A DNA stretch of 5,120 bases from the NCBI GenBank assembly GCA_009778865.1, contig WRFJ01000075.1, positions 1 through 5,120 of the forward strand, read 5' to 3'. The notes under the pieces were generated by a model, which saw nothing but the letters and a program-made list of their open reading frames with translations, had not been told where the DNA came from and made no database searches. The stretch comes from Chloroflexota bacterium. GTDB taxonomy: Bacteria; Chloroflexota; Dehalococcoidia; Dehalococcoidales; WRFJ01. The first letter of the stretch is position 1; each line of letters opens with the position of its first letter. The position numbers and the translations under genes were made by a program. Below are positions 1-5,120 of this stretch, one piece after another.

Positions 1-86
1 GAATAAGATTATTGGCACATCTATCGTCTGTAATACTTAAGACAGTAGCTGTAATATACAAGGTTTGGGGTTGTAACATAAGTTCC

Positions 87-130
87 TTTAAACCAAAAGA
101 CTCGGAAAACCCCGAGTCTTTTGGTTTAAA
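87..130. terminator. Intrinsic terminator, probably bidirectional
   Basis: A perfect 19-bp inverted repeat has arms 87-105 and 112-130 around a 6-base loop (AAAACC). The inner stem GACTCGG/CCGAGTC is GC-rich. The outer stem is A-rich on the left and T-rich on the right (CTTTTGGTTTAAA), so a U-rich tract follows the GC core on either strand. This is the shape of a Rho-independent terminator able to work in both directions. It lies before the folD promoter region and therefore probably insulates the operon from an upstream gene outside the window. The direction of that gene cannot be told. Confidence 0.85.
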
Positions 131-260
131 AACATATTTACCAAATAAAAAGTATAAAAAATATAGGATGTAATATAAAAACAACAACCATTGTAAACAA
201 GTTATATTTGCCGCTTTATACGTAAATTGCATCTTGCTGTAGCCTACTCGATTTTGCCAG

Positions 261-288
261 TTGAAAATATTGGAAAAACAGATAAAAT
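261..288 (+). promoter_or_regulatory. Candidate sigma-70-type promoter for the folD-acs operon
   Basis: TTGAAA (261-266) and TAAAAT (283-288) are separated by 16 bases. Each hexamer matches its bacterial consensus at five of six positions. Transcription would start near 295, giving a leader of about 35 bases before the GTG start at 330. It sits between the terminator and the first gene, where an operon promoter is expected. The region is AT-rich, so chance matches are likely and the assignment is tentative. Confidence 0.45.
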
Positions 289-315
289 ATGAGAAAATAT
301 AAAGCTAATAAATAA

Positions 316-332
316 AAGGCGGGAAAGAAGTG
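316..332 (+). promoter_or_regulatory. Ribosome binding region and GTG start of folD
   Basis: The purine-rich stretch AAAGGCGGGAAAGAA directly precedes a GTG codon at 330-332, with AAAGG ending about 10 bases upstream. An in-frame TAA at 309-311 prevents any earlier start. The first residues MAHIINGIAV match the usual FolD N-terminus, and no ATG lies in-frame nearby. GTG at 330 is therefore the start. The other complete genes and acsE use ATG, so the first gene of the operon has the less efficient start codon. Confidence 0.75.
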
Positions 333-1211
333 GCCCATATTATTAACGGCATTGCCGTTTCACAAGATATCAAAAACGAACTTAGGGCCCAAATAGATGT
401 TCTTAAAGAACAAAGTATAAATGTTTGTTTGGCGACAGTTTTAGTGGGCGACGATGCTGCTTCACATTCTTATGTGAAGAGCAAGATTAAAAACTGCGAA
501 GAGTTGGGCATTATTTCCCGTCATTTCGGCCTGCTCCAAGAAACCTCCCAAACAGACTTACTGCAGCTTATAGACAGCTTAAATAGTGATAAAAGCGTTA
601 ACGGTATTCTGGTGCAGCTGCCTTTACCCTCTCACATCAATGAAGATACTGTCATTAACGCCATAAATGCCGATAAAGATGTTGACGGTTTTACGCCCGC
701 CTCTACTGGCCGTTTGCTTATAGGACAAGAAGGCTTTGTGCCATGCACGCCAGCCGGTATTATAGAACTTTTAAAAAGAAACAATATTAACACGATAGGC
801 GCTGAAGTGGTAGTGGTGGGCCGTAGTAATATTGTCGGTAAACCGGTAGCCAATTTACTTTTACGCAAAGGACAAGGAGCAGACGCTACTGTTACCATAT
901 GCCACAGCCGCAGTAAAAATATTAAGGAACATACTTTGCGTGCTGATATTTTAATTGCTGCTATAGGAAAAGCCAAATTCATTACCGCCGATATGGTTAA
1001 AGAGGATGCTGTTGTGATCGATGTAGGCGTCAACCGCATTGGCATTGCCCCAAGCGGCAAAGCTATTTTGGCTGGCGATGTCGATTATGTTGAAGTTACA
1101 AAAAAAGCTTCTTATATTACCCCTGTGCCGGGTGGCGTAGGCCCGATGACTATTGCCATGTTGATGAAAAACACTGTTAAAGCTGCCCAAATACAGGCCG
1201 GCTTAATATAA
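330..1211 (+). CDS. folD: Bifunctional methylene-THF dehydrogenase / methenyl-THF cyclohydrolase FolD
   Basis: FolD is a cytosolic enzyme that oxidises 5,10-methylene-THF to methenyl-THF with NAD(P)+ and hydrolyses this to 10-formyl-THF. Both steps are reversible, and in acetogenic metabolism they run toward methylene-THF. The 293 residues fit the family's usual length of about 280-300. Visible signatures are the YVKSK motif with Tyr48 and catalytic Lys52, GILVQLPLP with Gln96, DKDVDGF with Asp119, the nucleotide-binding loop VVVGRSNIVGKP (161-172) and the C-terminal PGGVGPMT (267-274). All expected catalytic residues are present, so it should be active. The start is GTG. It is the first gene of the operon, 18 bases before acsD, which places folate C1 chemistry under the same control as the corrinoid and acetyl-CoA synthase genes. 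Whether it uses NAD+ or NADP+ cannot be decided from sequence alone. Confidence 0.97.
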   Translation: MAHIINGIAVSQDIKNELRAQIDVLKEQSINVCLATVLVGDDAASHSYVKSKIKNCEELGIISRHFGLLQETSQTDLLQLIDSLNSDKSVNGILVQLPLPSHINEDTVINAINADKDVDGFTPASTGRLLIGQEGFVPCTPAGIIELLKRNNINTIGAEVVVVGRSNIVGKPVANLLLRKGQGADATVTICHSRSKNIKEHTLRADILIAAIGKAKFITADMVKEDAVVIDVGVNRIGIAPSGKAILAGDVDYVEVTKKASYITPVPGGVGPMTIAMLMKNTVKAAQIQAGLI

Positions 1212-1229
1212 ACTAAAGAGTACGCAATA

Positions 1230-2135
1230 ATGAGTTTTCCCATTTACAGCGGTCAGATAAACCAAGTACCTTTGGGCTGTTCTTTTATAGGTGGTAGCCA
1301 TAGCCTGCCTTTTTACGAAAAAGGCTATGCGCCTAAGTTTGCCTATGCCATAACCGATGCCTTAAATAAAGCTTTACCACCCGCTCTACAGGAAGAGTGG
1401 AATATAGATTTAAACGATACGGTGTTCTGGGCTAAAGAGGCTTTACACCGTGGTGCCGATGCTCTTTGTCTGCATATAGTATCTATTGACCCTAACGGTC
1501 AAAATAAAGAGATAACACAGGCATTAAACACCATAGAAAAAGTGCTTAATGCTGTTTCTTTGCCGCTTATTCTATGGGGCAGCGGCCATGCCGAAAAAGA
1601 CAAAAAGCTTTTTACCGATGCTGCTGCTAAATTCGGCGATCAATTATATGCCATAGGACCAGTACAGCAAGAGCACTATAAAGAGGCAGCCGCTGCTGTT
1701 AGAGGGAGCAATATCAAAATTATCGCCTCCACCCCGGTAGATGTAAATATGGCTAAGCAGCTAAATATCATGCTGGAAAATGAGGGAGTAACCAAAGAAA
1801 ATATTCTCATTGATCCGGTAGTTTCGGCTATAGGCTACGGTTTAGAATATTGCTATTCGGTTATTGAGCGTATACGCACCGCTGCTCTTATTCACAACGA
1901 CGCCAAACTGCAAAATCCTCTAGTGTGCAATATAGGCCTGGAAAGCTGGAAAGTAAAAGAGGCCTATGATGTTGATGAAGATAAAATGGGCCATGACCAT
2001 ATGCGCGGCGTAATGTGGGAAGCCACTTCGGCATCTTTACTGGCCTCTGCCGGTGCCGACTTAATTATTATGTTAAGTCCTAAAGCTAAAGAATTAACAC
2101 AAAAAATGTGCAATACCATTAGCCAGAGTTTTTGA
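1230..2135 (+). CDS. acsD: Corrinoid iron-sulfur protein small subunit (CODH/ACS delta subunit)
   Basis: This is the small subunit of the heterodimeric corrinoid iron-sulfur protein. It is a TIM-barrel protein that, with AcsC, holds the cobamide carrying the methyl group between AcsE and acetyl-CoA synthase. Family marks are the N-terminal YSGQI..VPLG stretch (6-16), PLILWGSGHAEKD (112-124), the strongly conserved ILIDPVV and GYGLEYCYSVIERIR region (192-216), and CNIGLESWKVKEA (233-245). The 301 residues are close to the usual length of about 310-320. The N-terminal match supports the ATG at 1230, preceded by a weak AAAGAG site at 1215-1220. It follows folD by 18 bases and precedes the acetyl-CoA synthase by 8. 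I see no missing conserved segment, so normal function is expected. The archaeal equivalent is called CdhD. Confidence 0.93.
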   Translation: MSFPIYSGQINQVPLGCSFIGGSHSLPFYEKGYAPKFAYAITDALNKALPPALQEEWNIDLNDTVFWAKEALHRGADALCLHIVSIDPNGQNKEITQALNTIEKVLNAVSLPLILWGSGHAEKDKKLFTDAAAKFGDQLYAIGPVQQEHYKEAAAAVRGSNIKIIASTPVDVNMAKQLNIMLENEGVTKENILIDPVVSAIGYGLEYCYSVIERIRTAALIHNDAKLQNPLVCNIGLESWKVKEAYDVDEDKMGHDHMRGVMWEATSASLLASAGADLIIMLSPKAKELTQKMCNTISQSF

Positions 2136-2143
2136 GGAAATAG

Positions 2144-3415
2144 ATGGAAGAAACCAAGAATTTTCGCGTACCTCTTAAAGATGCCGACGGTATATCCCAA
2201 GATGTAGCCCTGCCAGTAGAGTATCACCAGCGTTTTGAAGGCCGGCGTGTTTTTGATGACGAATTGTTTGCTCAATTTAACGGTTGTGAGTTAGTACGAA
2301 TAAGCCATATATGCGACGACGGCTTTAGTGTTATAGGAGAGGAAATCAATTCTTTTAATAACAGTCAAAACCACCTTATCGCCATTGAGGTGCAAGTGTG
2401 CGGCTACCATCTTTGGCCAGAGTACGAAACTGTTTTTGAGCGCAATCTTTACCGCATCATTAATTACGCTGACGGCATAAAACATAAAGGCCAGCGCAGC
2501 GATCTCTCTTTACGTTTTAGCAAAAAAGCCGTAGAGCGTGGTTTTACCCTTAAAACTTTAGCCCATCTTATATACAGCGGCTTAAAAAGCGAATTCAAAG
2601 ATATTGCCGATTTAGTTAATGTACGTATTATCAGTGACCCCTTAAAAGCCAAGTCCTTCTGTCAAGGTGCCGAAGCTGTATATAAAGTACGTGAAAACAG
2701 GGTTAAAGGCCTAAGGGACAGTGAAGTGGAGGCTTTTTACTCATGCACTATCTGCCAAAGCAACTCTCCACATCATGTATGTATTATTGCTCCCGAACGC
2801 ACCGGTGCTTGCGGCTCTTATGATTACTTAGGTGCTAAAGCTTCGGTGGCTTTAAACCCCTTCGGTCCCAACACCATGGTATTAAAAGGCTTACCGGAAG
2901 GAACACGCCCGGGTCAGTGGGAAGGCATTAATGATTTTGTCTATGAAGCCTCCGGCGGAAAACTGGAAGAAATGAATATATACAGTATTGTAGATAATCC
3001 GCCGCCTTTTTCCGACTGCATGGAGTGCATATCGGCACTTATACCGTCAATTAACGGCGTGGTGGTTTTTGATCGCCGATATGACGGTATGACACCTATC
3101 GGTCTTAACTTTGCCGATATGCAAGATTGCATACACAAAGGAGCCTCGGTGACCGGCTTAATGGGCCATGCTCGTATTAATATTATTCAAGGCGCTTATC
3201 TTAAGCATGAAGGCGGCATTAAAAGAATTATCTGGATGCCTTCAATTCTGAAAAAAGATCTGGCCGATGAATTTAACGAATTGGCTGCTGCTTTGGGTGA
3301 GCCCGGGCTTTTAGATAAAATAGCCGACGAGACTATAACCGTAACCGAAGAAGAAACAGTAGTTTACAACCGTCAAAAAAATCACCCTTTTTTTAAAATG
3401 CCCCCGGTGATTTAG
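2144..3415 (+). CDS. acsB: Short, divergent acetyl-CoA synthase (CODH/ACS beta subunit) with altered A-cluster motif
   Basis: Homologue of acetyl-CoA synthase, which joins a corrinoid-borne methyl group, CO and CoA at the Ni-Ni-[4Fe-4S] A-cluster. At 423 residues it covers only the second and third domains of the roughly 730-residue bacterial enzyme, as archaeal CdhC does. The CO-dehydrogenase-docking N-terminal domain is absent. The [4Fe-4S] ligands are clear: Cys201, Cys204, Cys213 and Cys223, with the same spacing as Moorella Cys506/509/518/528 (offset 305). The nickel motif expected as Cys-Gly-Cys at 290-292 is Ser290-Asp291-Cys292, followed by Met-Glu-Cys295. Asn207, Ser122 and Met293 stand where Phe512, Trp427 and Phe598 are expected, while Arg124 matches Arg429 (Moorella numbering from memory). 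NPFGPN (238-243), the RRYDGMTPIGLNF region (311-323) and IIWMPSILK (362-370) support family membership. A TGAGGA site at 2133-2138 overlaps the acsD stop. Homology is sure; normal catalysis is not. Confidence 0.9.
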   Translation: MEETKNFRVPLKDADGISQDVALPVEYHQRFEGRRVFDDELFAQFNGCELVRISHICDDGFSVIGEEINSFNNSQNHLIAIEVQVCGYHLWPEYETVFERNLYRIINYADGIKHKGQRSDLSLRFSKKAVERGFTLKTLAHLIYSGLKSEFKDIADLVNVRIISDPLKAKSFCQGAEAVYKVRENRVKGLRDSEVEAFYSCTICQSNSPHHVCIIAPERTGACGSYDYLGAKASVALNPFGPNTMVLKGLPEGTRPGQWEGINDFVYEASGGKLEEMNIYSIVDNPPPFSDCMECISALIPSINGVVVFDRRYDGMTPIGLNFADMQDCIHKGASVTGLMGHARINIIQGAYLKHEGGIKRIIWMPSILKKDLADEFNELAAALGEPGLLDKIADETITVTEEETVVYNRQKNHPFFKMPPVI

Positions 3416-3427
3416 GAGAGTATTTTT

Positions 3428-4771
3428 ATGGCTTTAACCGGTATTGAAATATTTAAATATTTGCCCAAAACCAACTGCGCAGAATGCGGCATAGCCACTT
3501 GTCTGGCTTTTGCTATGAACGTAGCTGCAGCCAAGACCGGTATTGATAAATGCCCTTATATTTCCGATCAAATTAAAGAAACATTAGTCGAATCCTCAGC
3601 GCCTCCGGTGCGTCAAATTTTGTTTGGTACTGGTTCTCAAGAAGTAAAACTTGGCGGCGAAAGCGTACTTTTCAGGCATGAACGACGCTTTGAAAATCAA
3701 ACTGCTATAGGTTTATTGCTTACTACCGGTGCCGCTTGTCAAGTAAACGATGATAAAGTAGCTTCTTTTAAAGAATTGCGCTATGAACGTGCAGGCCATA
3801 AACTGGCAGCTGATTTTTTCTTTGTGGAAAACGATAACAACAGCAGTAAGGATTTTCTAAATTTACTGATGAAAGTTAAAGACATAGCTGCTCTAGCAGT
3901 TTGTGCTTACAGTTTGCAAGACGCCAAGCAAGCCATGACAGTAGTAGGGCAATGCAAACCGCTGTTGTGCGGAGCGCTAGAAGAAGATTTAGAAGGTTAT
4001 ATAGCACTAGCCAAGCAATACGGCTGTCCGCTAGCTATTGTGGCTCTAAGCTTGCCACAGGCGCGCGCAATGACCCAAAAAGCTTTATCATTGGGTTTTA
4101 AAGATCTGGTGTTTAGCGTAGGCACCGGTGGAAGCGTAGCTGCCGGCTTGGAATTTAGCGTGGAAACCAGAAATGCCGCTGTTAAAGACAAAGACAAACT
4201 TTTGGGCTTTCCTACTTTACTCTATCCTTGTGCTTTCAATAAAGACCTGCCCGGCCAATTCCTTAACGCCAGCATACTAATGGCTAAATATGCCTCAGCA
4301 TTGGTGATGAGTGAATTTAAAGGCCAATTTTTATATCCTTTACTGACCGCTCGTTTGAATATATTTACCGATCCCCAGCGCCCGCTGACTATGCCTCAAA
4401 GTATATATACTATAGGCAAAGCCGATGAAAATTCGCCGGTAGTGCTTTCCTGTAATTTTGCCCTTACTTATTTTATAGTGAGCGCCGAGATAGAAAATTC
4501 TATGGTGCCGGCCCATTTTATAATTAAGGATACTGAGGGGCTTTCAGTACTTACCGCCTGGGCAGCCGGGAAATTTAGTGCCGACAGTATTGCCGCCTAT
4601 GTTAAAAAGAGTGGTATAGCCGACAAAGTCACGCACCGAAAACTTATTATCCCCGGTTATGTATCGATAGAAAGTGCTGCCCTAGAAGAGGAGCTGCCCG
4701 GCTGGCAAGTAATAGTAGGCCCGCAGGATGCGGCTGCTTTACCGGCTTTTCTTAAGCAGTGGTCTTGTTAG
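3428..4771 (+). CDS. acsC: Corrinoid iron-sulfur protein large subunit (CODH/ACS gamma subunit)
   Basis: Large subunit of the corrinoid iron-sulfur protein, partner of AcsD. Its N-terminal domain binds a [4Fe-4S] cluster that reductively reactivates cobalt, a TIM barrel fills the middle, and the C-terminal domain binds the cobamide. The cluster ligands are Cys17, Cys20, Cys25 and Cys42 (TNCAECGIATC, then DKCPY), at the positions known in the Moorella protein. Other family marks are LFRHERRF (81-88), LTYFIVSAEIENS (346-358), GLSVLTAWAAGKFSAD (371-386), HRKLIIPGYV (403-412) and LPGWQVIVGP (423-432). The 447 residues equal the usual full length of about 445. The ATG lies 12 bases after acsB, with a TAGGAG site that begins at the acsB stop codon (3413). 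No key residue appears lost, so a working methyl carrier is expected. The archaeal name is CdhE. Confidence 0.96.
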   Translation: MALTGIEIFKYLPKTNCAECGIATCLAFAMNVAAAKTGIDKCPYISDQIKETLVESSAPPVRQILFGTGSQEVKLGGESVLFRHERRFENQTAIGLLLTTGAACQVNDDKVASFKELRYERAGHKLAADFFFVENDNNSSKDFLNLLMKVKDIAALAVCAYSLQDAKQAMTVVGQCKPLLCGALEEDLEGYIALAKQYGCPLAIVALSLPQARAMTQKALSLGFKDLVFSVGTGGSVAAGLEFSVETRNAAVKDKDKLLGFPTLLYPCAFNKDLPGQFLNASILMAKYASALVMSEFKGQFLYPLLTARLNIFTDPQRPLTMPQSIYTIGKADENSPVVLSCNFALTYFIVSAEIENSMVPAHFIIKDTEGLSVLTAWAAGKFSADSIAAYVKKSGIADKVTHRKLIIPGYVSIESAALEEELPGWQVIVGPQDAAALPAFLKQWSC

Positions 4772-4781
4772 GAGAAACACC

Positions 4782-5120
4782 ATGATTAAACTTATCGGTG
4801 AAAATATTAATATTATTTCCAAAAGTTTAGGGCCGGCTATACGGGAACGTCGCAGCACTCCCATACTGGATATAGCTAAGCAAATGGAATACATGGATTA
4901 CATTGATCTTAACATCGGCCCCTCTAAAAAAGATGGTGCCGAAGTTATAGAATGGCTCATTAAAGAAGTACAAAGTGTAAGTTCTAAAAAATTATCAATA
5001 GATACCACCAACTCTGAGGCCATGTATACAGCTTTGCGTCTTTTGCAAGATCACAGTCCGCTTATTAATTCTATTTCTTTACAGCCCGAACGTTTAGAAG
5101 AAATATTGCCGGCAGCTGCC
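4782..5120 (+). CDS. acsE: Methyl-THF:corrinoid iron-sulfur protein methyltransferase, N-terminal part
   Basis: This is the first 113 codons of the methyltransferase that moves the N5-methyl of methyl-THF to the cobalt of AcsC/AcsD. It is a pterin-binding TIM barrel usually about 260 residues long, so a little under half is present. The frame is still open where the window ends. Motifs seen are LIGENIN (4-10), DLNIGP (42-47), EWLIKEVQ (57-64), the pterin-binding IDTTN (73-77, Asp74 matching Moorella Asp75) and LINS (94-97), with Asn96 matching the Moorella Asn96 that contacts the folate N5. GGAG at 4771-4774 overlaps the acsC stop and sits 7 bases before the ATG. Dihydropteroate synthase shares this fold, but the motifs and the position after acsC make AcsE much more likely. 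Confidence 0.92.
   Translation, partial: MIKLIGENINIISKSLGPAIRERRSTPILDIAKQMEYMDYIDLNIGPSKKDGAEVIEWLIKEVQSVSSKKLSIDTTNSEAMYTALRLLQDHSPLINSISLQPERLEEILPAAA

Larger units (their letters stand above)
1..329. other. Non-coding region upstream of the folD-acs operon
   Basis: No convincing gene is seen here. One forward frame ends at TAA 38-40 after 12 sense codons and could be the C-terminal tail of an upstream gene, but the tail is too short to recognise. A strong inverted repeat at 87-130 follows. From 131 to 329 the sequence is very AT-rich and holds a candidate promoter near 261-288 and the folD ribosome binding region. I see no tRNA, no clear riboswitch fold and no direct-repeat array. Confidence 0.7.

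Noticed and set aside
3..173. Open forward frame in the upstream region (third frame) running to about 170
   Set aside because: It has no start codon within the window, runs straight through the perfect inverted repeat, and gives a lysine-rich sequence typical of translated AT-rich spacer. It resembles no known protein tail.
131..329. Possible tetrahydrofolate or cobalamin riboswitch before folD
   Set aside because: The gene content makes one plausible, but I could find no conserved riboswitch core or long pairing in this AT-rich leader. The likely transcribed leader is only about 35 bases.
632..1190. Antisense open frames inside folD
   Set aside because: They lie entirely opposite a well-conserved FolD, have low-complexity serine/leucine/isoleucine composition and lack family motifs. 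They are shadows of the real gene.
2100..2150. Loss of the ACS N-terminal domain by frameshift or wrong start
   Set aside because: The sequence directly upstream is the intact, motif-complete C-terminus of acsD, and the start has a good ribosome binding site. The short form is therefore genuine and not a broken gene.
1964..3138. Antisense open frames across the acsD end and acsB
   Set aside because: They overlap genes with clear conserved motifs on the + strand and show no recognisable domains.
3901..4197. Short frames on both strands inside acsC
   Set aside because: They are out of frame with the full-length, motif-complete AcsC and show no recognisable domain of their own.

Overview
The window holds most of a Wood-Ljungdahl (reductive acetyl-CoA) gene cluster from an anaerobic prokaryote. 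Five genes lie on the + strand in the order folD, acsD, acsB-like, acsC, acsE (cut by the right edge). Gaps between genes are only 8 to 18 bases, so they look like one operon. The DNA is moderately AT-rich, with frequent ATA isoleucine codons and short Shine-Dalgarno sites, often touching the previous stop codon. The gene set and protein sequences recall the partial pathway reported for Dehalococcoidia (Chloroflexota), but that placement is inferred from memory. Another acetogen-like or C1-metabolising anaerobe is possible.

Layout: positions 1-329 are non-coding. They contain a perfect 19-bp inverted repeat (87-130) that should act as an intrinsic terminator closing off whatever lies to the left. 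An AT-rich leader follows, with a plausible sigma-70-type promoter (261-288) and a GTG-started folD (330-1211). Then come acsD (1230-2135), a short acetyl-CoA synthase (2144-3415), acsC (3428-4771) and the first 113 codons of acsE (4782-5120).

How they work together: FolD interconverts methylene-, methenyl- and formyl-tetrahydrofolate. AcsE moves the methyl group of methyl-tetrahydrofolate to the corrinoid iron-sulfur protein AcsC/AcsD. In the standard pathway that protein gives the methyl to the Ni-Fe-S A-cluster of acetyl-CoA synthase, where it joins CO and CoA, or the reverse occurs. No CO dehydrogenase (acsA), methylene-THF reductase (metF) or formate-THF ligase is visible in the window.

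The most interesting signal is the acetyl-CoA synthase. It is 423 residues long and lacks the N-terminal domain that bacterial enzymes use to dock CO dehydrogenase. Its four [4Fe-4S] cysteines are present at exactly conserved spacing, but the canonical Cys-Gly-Cys nickel-binding motif reads Ser-Asp-Cys (residues 290-292). Several bulky residues that normally wall the active site also appear replaced. FolD, AcsD, AcsC and AcsE look normal. This suggests an intact methyl-transfer branch feeding a remodelled, possibly functionally different, ACS-like protein.
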